Below, piece by piece: positions 33,801-43,296 of a DNA stretch of 64,000 bases. Source of the DNA: Streptomyces sp. WMMC500 (GTDB lineage: Bacteria; Actinomycetota; Actinomycetes; Streptomycetales; Streptomycetaceae); contig NZ_CP114905.1 in assembly GCF_027497195.1 (NCBI RefSeq), positions 2,046,001 to 2,110,000 of the forward strand. Direction: 5' to 3'. The notes under the pieces are model-generated. The model worked only from the letters and a program-made list of their open reading frames with translations, searched no databases and was not told the origin of the DNA. Position 1 is the first letter of the stretch. Each line of letters starts with the position of its first letter. Position numbers and translations under genes: made by a program.

Positions 33801-36800
33801 TCGTCCTCGTGCAGTTCGCGCACGGCCTCGTCGATGAAGGTGAGCCTGCGGCGCAGTGCCTCCTCGCCGCGCTTCCACTGGCGTGCGGCCTCCTCGGCGG
33901 TGCCGCGCAGCTCGCGGTGAGCGTAGGCGCGCAGTTCGTCGGCGGCGGAGTCGCTCACGCCGGTGGGGAAGAGCCCGAGGAAGCCCTCGACGAGTTCCTC
34001 GGCGTGGGCGAGCGACGCCTCCACCAGGTCCGCGAGGTACCCGCTTGGTCCGAAGAGCGCGGGCGCGTCCGGCGGGATCGCGGCGAGGGCCCGCCCGTCG
34101 GTCCGCTTCAGCCTGCCCTGCGCGGCGAGGTCAAGCAGGTGGGCGAGGTACTGCCGGCGCAGAATCTCGATGGCCGACAGGTGGCTGCCCGGCGGCACGA
34201 TCTGCCCGGCGATCATCTCGCGGGGCTGGTCGAGGTAGTACAGGTCCCTGCGACTGCGGTCGGGGATGGTGAGGAGGAAGGCGTTGCCGGTGCGCCGTCC
34301 CGCGCGGCCGACCTGCTGGACGTAGTTGGCGGCCCGGCGGGGCAGGGCGGCCAGCACGACGGCCGACAGATCGCCGATGTCGATGCCCAACTCCAAGGTG
34401 GGTGTGCAGGAAAGCACGTTGGGATCTTTGAACCCGCTGCCGTCCCGGAAGGCCCCCTCGACCCGCTCGCGTTCCGGGCGTGTGAGCATGCCCGTGTGCT
34501 CGGCGGTGATCACCTGGTAGGTGCCCGCCTTGCGGTACAGCCTGCGGTAGTAGTCCTCGCGGTAGTCGCGGTCTCGCTGGTGCCGGCCGAGCCCTTCCGG
34601 CCGGGTGCCGGCGACGAGGCGACCGTTGCGGCAGCGGTAAGCGGGGCACTTCTGGCCGTCCCACTGGCCGAGCAGGTCGGGGTGGACGGTCTGTTCCCAG
34701 AAGCAGGACGGGCAGCGGACGAACGCATCGTTGACCTCGTCGTCCTTGAGGAGCTGGACGTCGACGGCCCCCGGCTTGAGCCCGTAGACCCTGAGACCGC
34801 TGTCCTCTGGTGTACGTACGGCGAGCAGTCCGGCGGCGACGAGTTCAGGCAGCAGACGTGACCAGAACTCGGCGGCCTGCTCGCGGGGCAGGCCGAGACT
34901 GCGCTGGGCCCACCGCTCGGACCAGGAGAGGCGCCCGGTGGCGAAGTCGAACTCGCTCCTGGATTTCGGCGCGTTGAGCAGGAAGACGGGCGCGGCGATG
35001 CCCTTGGGGAAGGCACGCATACCCGGGGGCCGCTTTCCCCAGATGAAGTAGCGGCTGGTTCCGGCCTCCTTGAGATAGCCGTCAAGCCAGCGGTGGCCGA
35101 TCGCGCCGCGGGTCCGCAGCCGCTCCAGGAAGATCCGCAAGAAGCCGAGGTACCGGTCGTCGTCCAGTGCGTCGGGGACGGGCAGTTGGCTGCCCTTGCC
35201 ATAGGGAGCGGTGTGTGCAGCGCGGACGACGTCGGCGGCGGCCATCGGAACCGCTATGCGTACCTGGGCGGCGGCGGTGCGGGTGAGTTCGAGCGTACGG
35301 CCGTTGCGTGAGCGGAACCCGAACTCCATCAACGCCTCGAAAGCGAACCGCTCCCCGATCAGCCGCCAGGTCTTGTAGTCCCCGCCCCGGCCCTGACCGG
35401 AGAGGAGCTTCTTGACGCCCTTGACGTCGTGCAGGTCGGTAGGGACAACGGCGGCGAGCGTTGTGCGGTCGGTGGTCGCAGCGACGACGTCGGCGATCAG
35501 GTCGTTGAGCGCGGTCGGGGCGTCCTCGGAGAGGTGGCTCTTGAACAGGGCGCGCAGGGAGAACGTGTACGAGCGGCTGGCGACGAAGCCGGCGCGGTGC
35601 GCGGCGTCCTGCACCGAGTCGTTGAACATCAGGGTCTTGGTCTCACCCTGCTGCTTGTCCAGCTCCCCGCCCGTGAACAACTGGGTGACGGACGCGGCGG
35701 CGAGCGCGGCGGCTCCGGTACCGAGGAAGCGGATGGTGTTGCGCGACCCGCAGGCCGGGCACCAGTCCTCCTCGGCAGCGGTCGTCGCGGTCTCCCCCAG
35801 GTAGACGAGGACGAACGCGGAATCGGCGCCGGCCAGCCGGGGACCGCCGGTGTCGGGGTCGTAGTCGGCCACCGGATCGGGCAGCCGGAGCCTGCGCTTG
35901 GGCCCGTCCAGGATCCGGAGCTGGCCCGCCCCTGCCACGTTGAGCGCGTTGGCGTCGGCACGCCCCGCAGCGCGGCCGGCGCCATGCATGGCCGCTATTC
36001 CGGAACCCTCCCGGGCCTCGCCGTCGGTGGCGGCGATGAGGTTTCGCACCCGCATCTTGTCCTGGCTGACCGAGGCCCGCCGGATCTTGTGCGAGTCGAC
36101 CTCGACGTCCAGGTCGTCGGACTCCGGGGTGAAGACCGCCCAGCCGGAACGCCCGCAGTCACGGCAGTACACGGCGGGGAGGAACAGGTTCGCCGACTGT
36201 CCCTCGGTCGCCGTGGTGACGGGCGCGGTGCGCGCGGCTGCTTCTTCGCTGCTCTCGGGGGCGCCGACCGCGTCCCACTGGAACTCGGCCTTGGGCCACG
36301 GCAGCACGCCCCGCACGAGACGGGACACCGACCGGGCCCACTGGTGGACCTCGACCTGCACGAAGGGACGCGGCTCCCCCGGCGTGGACGCCGGGTCGCG
36401 GGCCACCGAAAGCAGCGCGACGAGGCGGGCGAGCGCCTTCGCCGCGAGCTCGGGGCGAAGGGTGATCGTGCGGCCCCACGCTTGGGCACCGCGGCGCCAC
36501 ATCAGGTCGAGGACCTCGGGCACGGAACGCACCTGCCCGTCCAGGGCGTGCAGCACAGCGGCGGTCAGGGGGTGCTGCTTCAGCATCCGGCCGAGGATGA
36601 ACGGATCGGTGTACGGACTGCCGGTGACGGCTTCGGCGAGCGCGGAGAACTCCTCCTCGCCGAGGGTGGGGTCGGCCAGGGCCGCCAGTTCGTCGGGGGT
36701 CGGCACGGGCAGGACCGGGTCGAAGTCGTCGCCGGGGACGAACTCCTCGACGGCTAGGCGCTGTTCGCCGACCACGGCGTCGGCGGTGAACTCCGTTCCG

Positions 36801-37675
36801 AACACCTGGGTCGCCACGTCGAGCAGTTGCCGCACTCCGTCGGCGCCCGTCCCGGAGGCGAGGGTCGCGGAAGTGGCGACCGGGCAGATACGGCCAAGGG
36901 GCCGCCCCTCCTCCGAGGCTCCGACGGCGGAGGCAAGCCGGCGCAGAAGCATCGCGACGTCCGTGCCCTGCGCGCCGTCGTAGGTGTGGAACTCGTCGAC
37001 GACGACGTATCGGATGTCGGAGCGCGTCCACATGGCGGCGTCGTCGGCGCGCTGGAGGAGGAGATCCAGCATCTTGTAGTTGGTGATGAGGATGTCTGGC
37101 GGCGTGACCTGCATGTCGTACCGGTCGGTATACACCCTGTCGTACCGGGTTGCCGCGCGCTCGCCGATGTAGAGGCCGGCCCGGACCCTGTGGAGTTCGG
37201 GATGCTCGGTGAGGAGTACGTTGATGCGCTGCGCCTGGTCGGTGGCGAGGGCGTTCATGGGGTACAGGAACACGGCCTTGATGCCGCCGCGGCCGGCTGC
37301 CCGCTCGCGGGCGCAGTGGTCAAGCACTGGGTAGAGAAAGGACTCCGTCTTGCCGGAACCGGTACCGGTGGTCACGAGGGTCGGCCGGGGCGTCCGCCCG
37401 CCTGCGGAGGAGAGCCGCTCGAAGGCGACGGCCTGGTGGGCGTAGGGCGTCCAGCCGTCCGTGCGCCGCCAGTCGAGGTGCTGTTCCCACGCCGAATCCG
37501 CCGGGACGAACGGCGTGCGCAGGCGGAGGAACGGCCCCCTGAACATGCCGGCGTTGTCGTCGCCGAGGAACCGGTGCAGGGCCTTCCGTGCGCCCTCGTC
37601 GGTGAGGGCGTAGGTGGTGGAGAGGTACTGAAGCAGGCTCTCCTTCAACCCCTCGGCTTCCAGCGTCGGCCTCAC
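30860..37675 (-). CDS. Very large DEAD/DEAH-type helicase with DUF1998 (DrmA/DrmB-like fusion)
   Basis: At 2,271 residues this is the longest protein here. Walker A LVTTGTGSGKTESFLYPVLD lies near 100-115, VVVDEFHTYDGAQGTDVAM (DEFH in place of DEAH) near 227, and SATLAS follows. The C-terminal helicase lobe has TPTLELGIDIGDLSAVV and NYVQQVGRAGRR near 1095-1130. Cysteine clusters (CRDCG, CPACGSRNT, CPSCFWEQ, CPECGYVRT, CPRC) are spread through the middle. The DUF1998 part has LYDRLPGGTGYLDRL and CPCKAEGRRACHRCLHRHAE near 1700. The end has WQADFAWPD and GWTVRTAADW, like the terminal domain of other DUF1998 helicases. In DISARM the helicase DrmA and the DUF1998 protein DrmB are separate; here they seem joined. 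The GTG at 37675 overlaps the methyltransferase stop as GTGA. Confidence 0.85.
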   Translation of the reverse strand: MRPTLEAEGLKESLLQYLSTTYALTDEGARKALHRFLGDDNAGMFRGPFLRLRTPFVPADSAWEQHLDWRRTDGWTPYAHQAVAFERLSSAGGRTPRPTLVTTGTGSGKTESFLYPVLDHCARERAAGRGGIKAVFLYPMNALATDQAQRINVLLTEHPELHRVRAGLYIGERAATRYDRVYTDRYDMQVTPPDILITNYKMLDLLLQRADDAAMWTRSDIRYVVVDEFHTYDGAQGTDVAMLLRRLASAVGASEEGRPLGRICPVATSATLASGTGADGVRQLLDVATQVFGTEFTADAVVGEQRLAVEEFVPGDDFDPVLPVPTPDELAALADPTLGEEEFSALAEAVTGSPYTDPFILGRMLKQHPLTAAVLHALDGQVRSVPEVLDLMWRRGAQAWGRTITLRPELAAKALARLVALLSVARDPASTPGEPRPFVQVEVHQWARSVSRLVRGVLPWPKAEFQWDAVGAPESSEEAAARTAPVTTATEGQSANLFLPAVYCRDCGRSGWAVFTPESDDLDVEVDSHKIRRASVSQDKMRVRNLIAATDGEAREGSGIAAMHGAGRAAGRADANALNVAGAGQLRILDGPKRRLRLPDPVADYDPDTGGPRLAGADSAFVLVYLGETATTAAEEDWCPACGSRNTIRFLGTGAAALAAASVTQLFTGGELDKQQGETKTLMFNDSVQDAAHRAGFVASRSYTFSLRALFKSHLSEDAPTALNDLIADVVAATTDRTTLAAVVPTDLHDVKGVKKLLSGQGRGGDYKTWRLIGERFAFEALMEFGFRSRNGRTLELTRTAAAQVRIAVPMAAADVVRAAHTAPYGKGSQLPVPDALDDDRYLGFLRIFLERLRTRGAIGHRWLDGYLKEAGTSRYFIWGKRPPGMRAFPKGIAAPVFLLNAPKSRSEFDFATGRLSWSERWAQRSLGLPREQAAEFWSRLLPELVAAGLLAVRTPEDSGLRVYGLKPGAVDVQLLKDDEVNDAFVRCPSCFWEQTVHPDLLGQWDGQKCPAYRCRNGRLVAGTRPEGLGRHQRDRDYREDYYRRLYRKAGTYQVITAEHTGMLTRPERERVEGAFRDGSGFKDPNVLSCTPTLELGIDIGDLSAVVLAALPRRAANYVQQVGRAGRRTGNAFLLTIPDRSRRDLYYLDQPREMIAGQIVPPGSHLSAIEILRRQYLAHLLDLAAQGRLKRTDGRALAAIPPDAPALFGPSGYLADLVEASLAHAEELVEGFLGLFPTGVSDSAADELRAYAHRELRGTAEEAARQWKRGEEALRRRLTFIDEAVRELHEDDEEQRVRKAELEADHRAVGRRMMKRGTATAQQALCDLGLLPNYALLDAATTLNATLYWFDGPEPKTGRERFDSKMRPYERPQRYALSELAPGNTFYVNGYKHQVTGIEIGSSTRPDWTPWRFCPECGYVRTEDAAEDRSPCPRCRSTGIADDGSCLHHVIEPSVVTSRGKRDDARIGDDKDDREQRFYSVIDAVDFPAKHIEPKASWRHTRETFGVDYSRKAVIRRINVGPLRFDARAEEQLAGHDVRLAPFHVCTACGAASADGRPVFDHDTDALDSSAVRNPAVKHHQPWCPLRRGKRGADAPKQKPVLLAHQLTTEALRILLPAATVLVDEKVHSFRAALRLGVDRHFGGDPVHLDTTLATMPDAATGERRHFLVLYDRLPGGTGYLDRLKKPVAFRDTLVEARDMLVACPCKAEGRRACHRCLHRHAEERHQDAVSRHDALEIINSLLGPVDEDGRPLTDDDGNPISYWATKEIATTAAIGLDRQVESDLEVRFLAALRTWSTGQDDASLEESGAHSGTLRFAGATAWRLTAQRDEEFTRTDFTFEKTEGTPQKVHVFLDGHRFHATRAHNRIAADSAKRDELRAGGALVFQITWDDLELLEKGDRATVSAVWPPYRRTGQDTAKDWYEELGGDRAELADAVFVNPIDTLLGYLRDPSRTRWGRRAEAVVGGLLSAPEPLAQNVDPAQARATLRSALGSLAKGGNPVAEVGPATGDGEILVLSATDEHGLSLLYTVDPSGGPDGTGKVGWGALAVLDDQDGDQLGTTAHKLRWRSWLYWSNLLQFLAFSGGDGVQLAGSRAAGFAVEMLRVGGGAGELETLIARLHPETATVAADGAAPMGTGDDRSSDSSSLEQAVEGLLRDAVWDEDILQLLDEDEPDSDLTRLAKALAARGKKAPAFGYELGDRGWQADFAWPDSATKVAVFVNSDAHDSEERQKRDAAYTGDGWTVRTAADWLGHLDSLLNLLPDTEGTDHR

Positions 37676-40600
37676 GGCTTCGGCACCTCCTGCTTGACCG
37701 GGTCCCATTCGCCGGCGGCGACGGCGTCGTCGAGGCGCTTCTGGAAGTAGGCGTGGGCTTCGCGCATTTCGGTCTCGCGGTCGGCCTTGTAGAAGGGGGC
37801 GGTGTAGCCGTCGGGGACGGGGGTTTGGGGGGCGGGGTTGTTGGCGGGGTCGGCCTGATGGGCTTTGAAGGCGGGGTCGGCCATGTACTTCTCGAACTGC
37901 TTCCAGGTTTCTTTGGTCTGGCGCCAACCGACTGTGCGGGCGTCACCGGCCAGCTTCCAACCTTTAGTGTCAAACCACGTTACCGTCTCGTATTTCTGCA
38001 GAACCGGGAAGCGGCCTCTATAGGCGGCGATCAATGCATCGGCATCCATTCCCAGCCAAACCGCCACCAGCGCGTCAATCTCGACGAGCGCGGCCCGGCG
38101 CGCGTACTCAGTCCGCAGTGGAGTGTCAGACTGCCAAATGGGGCCGCACTCGTGAAGTTGGATCGTCATAGAAGGCCAAGCACGGGCCCATGGTTCGAAA
38201 TCAGCCCACTTAGGGTCGTGGAGCTTCTGCCAGAGTTCAGCGTAGGCAGCAGTGAGGCAGTTCAGCCGCAGACTACGGAGAAGGAGGGCAGAGGCGAGGG
38301 GATGTGCCCCATGGGGCGCGGGAAGGCGTCGCGCCTGAGCGACGTCCAAGTGCCTGACCCCGGCGATGCGCAGAAGATAGTCCACAGGTAGCGCCGACCA
38401 GAGACCTGCCAACAAGGCAGTATCCCGGTCGCTAGCCACCTGAGCAGACCTTACTGCGTGAATATGGGCGGCGCCTGGCGGAATCAGCGCTGTATACAGA
38501 CTTCGCTCGGTGTCCGGAGCGATCATCTCGCGCCACGCAGCGCGATAGAACGTAGTGTACCGTCTCGCCGAACGCACCTTGAATACATCGTCCACCGACT
38601 CGTACAGGACCTCACTCAGTGCACAGTCAAGCTTCTCCGCCAACTGCTCTGTCACCTCTCGGATTTCCTCCTCCGAGGTCCGGAGTCGCTCAATTTCCAC
38701 GTGATCCAGCCACCGGTCTTGCATCGCTAGATATTCCGCATACCGCCCCTTCGCGATCACGTATGCCGTGTCCGGGACATACTCGGGAGACAACTGAACA
38801 AGGTCAGCCCCGTAGGGATCGTTGCTATTGGCATCGTGGCGCTTGAAAGCGGCTGTAGCCACGCCGAGCTGAGGACCTTTGAGAATAACGTTTTGCCAAT
38901 CCTCGGGCTGATACTCTACACCTGTCCCCGGATCAATCCGATTGTATTCGATGAGGTTTTCCTTCTTCGCGCCACTCTCGTCATATCCGCGCGAGATCTG
39001 CGGGCCAAAGACATCAAGCCGCAGAGGGTAATCAGCTAGCGCGGCAATTGCAGAGTTCTCCTCCGTACTCACGGGAAACAGCAAGCGAGTCCGGCCCACA
39101 CGCACGTGCTCTTCGCCGAGGAGACGTCCCCACACGTACAGAGTCTCGGTGTTTACGTGAATAACCCTGCGAAGGTGTGGGCGCTCATCATAGGCACCAC
39201 CTCGGTAGCGGATGCCTGGACCTTCACCTGAACCATCATGCTGCGAGGAGATACGAAGAGCATTAACAGATACCAGCCATGACAGGTGTTCAAATTCAAT
39301 CTCTCCAGGGGGGCCATAGACGTGAACCCCGAAGTGCGTCGACTCGCCGACCGGCCTGGGAAAGAAGCGATGCCCAGGGTTGAAGAAATCACCGTGCACT
39401 CGAAGACGGCGGTAGGCAGCCTCACGTAGCGCACCTTCATCACCCGTGAAGTGAGAGTCAGGGTGCACCAACCCCATAATGCCTGCAACCGAGCCATGAC
39501 CCCAGACCTGGCACATAAAAGCCCGATACAGGTCAGGCTGACTGCCTGAGAGCAGCGGGTATACGTGCGGAGCTGCGAGATAGCCGGCCACGGTCGCCGT
39601 TGATGTCACCTCTTGCAGCGCGTATGCCACCACTTGTGGCGTCGCAAGCTCAGCCGTCCGCCGCCGCATCTTCTCTTCAGCCTGAGGCTTCTCGGTCAGC
39701 ATGAACCACGGGTCGAACTCGGCGAGGACCGGGTTTTCTTTCCATTGCGGCCGCACCCACGGCGGGTTCCCTACCTGAAGGTCAAAACCCCCGCCCTCCG
39801 CGAAAGCGAGGGCGAAGTCCAACTCCCAGTGCAAGAATCCCTGCTCCTCTGCGATCTCCCTCACGCCCCGCATCCACGGATACCGCGTCTCCGGATCGAG
39901 ACGGTCCATCCACATCTCGTCCAGGAGCAGGGCCTCATAGTTCTTCAGCTCCTCCAGGCTGTCGAGGGCCGATCCGATACTGGCGTCCGGGACCGGCCCC
40001 GTGCCCAGCATCGACTCCAGGAAGTCCAGCCAGTCGTCCAAGTCCTTGAGCGGGATGACGGGGCGACGGCGCTTCGGCGCAGGACCGCTTGCCTTCCCCC
40101 GCTGCTTCGGTACACCACCAGCCTTCTGCACCTCGTAGAAGTAGTCCCCCTCAGCCGCCATATTCGCCTCGTCAAGCGACGGCTGGTCACCGGCCATCTG
40201 GAAGAGCAACCCCGCCTCGACAAACCGGGGCACAGGCTTGCTCACCGCAGGCGCAACCTCAGCACCTCCGCTCGGCCGTGCCTCCTTCCCGGCCGCCTGC
40301 GGAGCCTCCGGCTCACCGAACCCGCCCAGCAACTCCTCCACGTCAACGGACTCCGCCGCGTACTCCCCATCCGTACCGTCCAGCAGCCCGACCTTGTCCA
40401 CCGGCCAGAACCACAACGCACACCAGGCATCCATCACCTGCTTCAGCCGCCAGTACGGCGTATCCACCGCGTCGAAAAGGTCCGCATAGACCTTCTCCTT
40501 CGACAGCCGCGTCGCACCGACACCATCCTCGGCCCGCCGCAGGAACCCGAACTCCTCGTCCGTCGGATCGGCTTCCCACACGTCGATGCTCCGTGCGATC

Positions 40601-43296
40601 TCCCGCTCCGACAGCTCCATTCGCTTGACGACGAGCTTCCACAGGAACTCCGCGCGCCGCGCCGCGTCCCGCAGCCGCGTGTACTGAGACGCGGCCTCAC
40701 CCCCGGTCTTCCGGTCGACCCTCGGCGCACCGGCCTTCGTGTACTTCCGCTCCGGCTTCCTGAGTACGCCCTTCTTCCAGTCCCTTAGCTGCTCGACGCC
40801 GTCCCAGGCCAACTCCTGCAGCAATTTCTTCGCATCCCCGCTCGCCCGTGTCACCGCCGCCCACCCCGGCGTCGGCAGCAGGAACTGGTGCACTGCCCCG
40901 TCCGGAAGGGGCAACGCCTCCCCGCCGGCCTCGTTGTCCTGGAACGGCAGCCGCTTCGGCGGCTGGGTGTCCTTGTCCTTCAGCCACCCCGGCCTGCCCT
41001 TATGCGGTGAGACATCCCCCGCTGCGTACACCGCCCGCCGCCCACCGATCAGCGAGTTACCCCGCCGCAGATGCAGCCCGAACCACGGCGCCCGCATCCC
41101 GGGGTGCATGGTGTTGAGCCACAGTGAGACTTCCGCCAGCTCGACGCCCGTCCGGTTCAGGTCCACGCCGTACGCGTTGTGAAGCGCGATGTACGCCTTG
41201 ACCTTCTGCTTCTCCGTCAGCGCCTGCGCGGTCGGGATGGACCGGCCCAACTCGTCCTGTCGACGCCGCAGATACTCCTCGGCAACCTGGTTGATCGCCT
41301 CGTTGAGGAACGCCCCGGAACCGAGCGCCGGCTCGCAGATGCGGTACTTCAGGAGTTCCGAAGCGCGCGTCTTGATGACATTCCCCGCCTCGTCCTTCTC
41401 CTGGTCCAGACGGTGCTTCAGGGCCAGCTCGACGGTGACCTTCGTCAGCGACTCGGGTGTGTAGTAGGAGGCGGACGTCTCCCGGTCGCGCCCCGCGAGG
41501 CGGTAGACGAAAGTCCCCGCCGGGTACTTCTTCGCCCCGCGCAGGCCCTTCTCCTCGCGGTCGCGTTCGTCGTACTCGACCCAGGTCTTCTCGTCGTATT
41601 CCTTGAGCCGGTACGAGGGGACAAGCCACGACCCCTTCTCCGGGTCGCCGCCCTTGGCGACCTCGCACAGCTCCTCCTCCGCGATGATGCCGGTGTACGA
41701 CATCAGCCCCTCGTAGACCGCGCCGAGCTGGTTGATGCCCAGGTTGCGGTACGAGATGAAGCCGCCGCGTTCCCCACGCCGCCTGGCCTTCTTCATGGTG
41801 AGCAGGCGCAGCACCTCGTGCAGGGCGCTGTTGCGCAGGCGCAGGTCGAGCCAGGCCGGGCCGTCGGGGCCGTCCTCGTCGTGGCGCGGGTCGCGGGTTC
41901 CGCGGCCGATGAGCCGTACCGACGCCGGTTCGAAGAGTTCGCTGCGCAGCGGTTCGAAGCGCAGGCCGCGTCCCTCGCTGCGCTGCTTCGCTTTCTTCTT
42001 GCGGGTCTCGGCGTCGTCCCCGGGACGCTCGTCCCACTCCTCGGTGCCGTACTCCCGATGGCCGCGGTTGACGTTGTTGAACAGGACGTCGAGGGAGTCG
42101 TGCAGGTGGAAGCCGTTGCGGGCAGTCTCGTCCGTGAGCTGGGTGTCCCGCTCGACGATCTCCCGCAGGCGGGCCACCGAGTAGCCGGCCTCGTACGTAC
42201 CGTCGTCGGCGGGGAGGATGCCCAGCTCGGGGCGGGCTTCGGCGTACAGCAGGAACAGGATGCGGTAGAGGTAGCGCAGCGCCTCCCGGGTGAGCTGCCG
42301 GGCGAACGACTCCCCGGGCCGTTCCAGAGCACGCGGGTCCAGCTCGGCCTCCTCCAGCCGGGCCAGCACCTCGTTGGCGATGATCTCGACGGACTTCTGG
42401 AGTCCCTGGCGCAGTTCACCGGAGACCCCGACCGCGTTGTCCCGGGACGCCTTGACCAGGGCGTCGATGGCGGGGCCCTTGCCGTCCTCGGCCGGGGCAA
42501 GCGCGTTGTGGCTGAACAGGCCGGCGATGACCGCGAGTTCGCCGTACTGCTTGCGGTCGTAGCGCTCCAGGGCGGCGTCGAGGTTGACGGCGAGGTAGCG
42601 GCCCTCGCCCCACGCCTGCCGGTCGGCCAGGACGATCACGCCACCGCACAGCAGCAGCACGAAGCGCGGGGTGCCGCCGCCTTCGCCGCCCAGTTCGCTC
42701 TGGAACAGCCAGGTGGCGAGCGCGTGGCCCGACTCGTAGGTCTCAGCGTTGCCCACCGTCCGCAGCGGGTGGAGCAGACGGCCGTAACCATCGGCGTCCA
42801 GTGCGGTGTCGTTGGTCGCGGACCAGCCGCAGTCGACGGCGACGATGCCGTCACCGTGCCAGGCCACCTGCACCGTGTGGTCGCGTCCGGCTCGGTGCAC
42901 GGTCAGCTCGCGCGGACCGTCTTCGTCGTCGTCGGCCCCCGGGTAGCCGAGGGCGGCGAGCACCGTGCGGTGCCACTGGGCGACGCGTCCACGCCACTCC
43001 TCGTCCTCGTAGGTGTTGAGGCGCTCCTCGAAGCCTTCCTTGTCCGGGTATTCGTCGTCCGCCGCGTCCGCCTTGGCCTGCTCGGCGAAGAAGCCCCGGT
43101 ACTTCTCGTCGAGGTAGACGGAGCGCAGACCGCGCAGGGCGACGCGCGGTGTCGTGCGCTTGTCGTTCTCGTCGGACTCGATGTCCGCCCAGGTCGCGAA
43201 GACACCCTTCTTCAGGCCGTCGGCGAGCTGCTCGGCGAAGTAGTGCGCGGACAGGTACTCGCCGCGGTTGGCGAAGGAGTCGAAGTCGGTGCTCAT
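37672..43296 (-). CDS. Very large N6-adenine DNA methyltransferase (DrmMI/PglX-like)
   Basis: This 1,874-residue protein has methyltransferase motif I EPALGSGAFLNEAINQ near 654 and motif IV NPPW in VGNPPWVRPQWKEN near 1177. NPPW marks N6-adenine methyltransferases. A glutamate/lysine-rich N-terminal region of about 600 residues and a long C-terminal region, probably for target recognition, surround them. In DISARM class 1 and Pgl/BREX systems such enzymes mark host DNA at a specific site; a cognate nuclease is not obvious here. From about 39,650 down to 37,950 (the last 570 residues) GC falls to near 50-55 per cent in places, against about 68 per cent in the first two thirds, which suggests that the target-recognition part was exchanged. 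The ATG at 43296 overlaps the SNF2 helicase stop; its own stop overlaps the next gene. Confidence 0.87.
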   Translation of the reverse strand: MSTDFDSFANRGEYLSAHYFAEQLADGLKKGVFATWADIESDENDKRTTPRVALRGLRSVYLDEKYRGFFAEQAKADAADDEYPDKEGFEERLNTYEDEEWRGRVAQWHRTVLAALGYPGADDDEDGPRELTVHRAGRDHTVQVAWHGDGIVAVDCGWSATNDTALDADGYGRLLHPLRTVGNAETYESGHALATWLFQSELGGEGGGTPRFVLLLCGGVIVLADRQAWGEGRYLAVNLDAALERYDRKQYGELAVIAGLFSHNALAPAEDGKGPAIDALVKASRDNAVGVSGELRQGLQKSVEIIANEVLARLEEAELDPRALERPGESFARQLTREALRYLYRILFLLYAEARPELGILPADDGTYEAGYSVARLREIVERDTQLTDETARNGFHLHDSLDVLFNNVNRGHREYGTEEWDERPGDDAETRKKKAKQRSEGRGLRFEPLRSELFEPASVRLIGRGTRDPRHDEDGPDGPAWLDLRLRNSALHEVLRLLTMKKARRRGERGGFISYRNLGINQLGAVYEGLMSYTGIIAEEELCEVAKGGDPEKGSWLVPSYRLKEYDEKTWVEYDERDREEKGLRGAKKYPAGTFVYRLAGRDRETSASYYTPESLTKVTVELALKHRLDQEKDEAGNVIKTRASELLKYRICEPALGSGAFLNEAINQVAEEYLRRRQDELGRSIPTAQALTEKQKVKAYIALHNAYGVDLNRTGVELAEVSLWLNTMHPGMRAPWFGLHLRRGNSLIGGRRAVYAAGDVSPHKGRPGWLKDKDTQPPKRLPFQDNEAGGEALPLPDGAVHQFLLPTPGWAAVTRASGDAKKLLQELAWDGVEQLRDWKKGVLRKPERKYTKAGAPRVDRKTGGEAASQYTRLRDAARRAEFLWKLVVKRMELSEREIARSIDVWEADPTDEEFGFLRRAEDGVGATRLSKEKVYADLFDAVDTPYWRLKQVMDAWCALWFWPVDKVGLLDGTDGEYAAESVDVEELLGGFGEPEAPQAAGKEARPSGGAEVAPAVSKPVPRFVEAGLLFQMAGDQPSLDEANMAAEGDYFYEVQKAGGVPKQRGKASGPAPKRRRPVIPLKDLDDWLDFLESMLGTGPVPDASIGSALDSLEELKNYEALLLDEMWMDRLDPETRYPWMRGVREIAEEQGFLHWELDFALAFAEGGGFDLQVGNPPWVRPQWKENPVLAEFDPWFMLTEKPQAEEKMRRRTAELATPQVVAYALQEVTSTATVAGYLAAPHVYPLLSGSQPDLYRAFMCQVWGHGSVAGIMGLVHPDSHFTGDEGALREAAYRRLRVHGDFFNPGHRFFPRPVGESTHFGVHVYGPPGEIEFEHLSWLVSVNALRISSQHDGSGEGPGIRYRGGAYDERPHLRRVIHVNTETLYVWGRLLGEEHVRVGRTRLLFPVSTEENSAIAALADYPLRLDVFGPQISRGYDESGAKKENLIEYNRIDPGTGVEYQPEDWQNVILKGPQLGVATAAFKRHDANSNDPYGADLVQLSPEYVPDTAYVIAKGRYAEYLAMQDRWLDHVEIERLRTSEEEIREVTEQLAEKLDCALSEVLYESVDDVFKVRSARRYTTFYRAAWREMIAPDTERSLYTALIPPGAAHIHAVRSAQVASDRDTALLAGLWSALPVDYLLRIAGVRHLDVAQARRLPAPHGAHPLASALLLRSLRLNCLTAAYAELWQKLHDPKWADFEPWARAWPSMTIQLHECGPIWQSDTPLRTEYARRAALVEIDALVAVWLGMDADALIAAYRGRFPVLQKYETVTWFDTKGWKLAGDARTVGWRQTKETWKQFEKYMADPAFKAHQADPANNPAPQTPVPDGYTAPFYKADRETEMREAHAYFQKRLDDAVAAGEWDPVKQEVPKP

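Noticed and set aside
30854..34861. Long plus-strand open frame of more than 1,300 codons opposite the large helicase
   Set aside because: It mirrors the codon bias of the helicase gene, which has complete helicase motifs; the plus-strand text has none.
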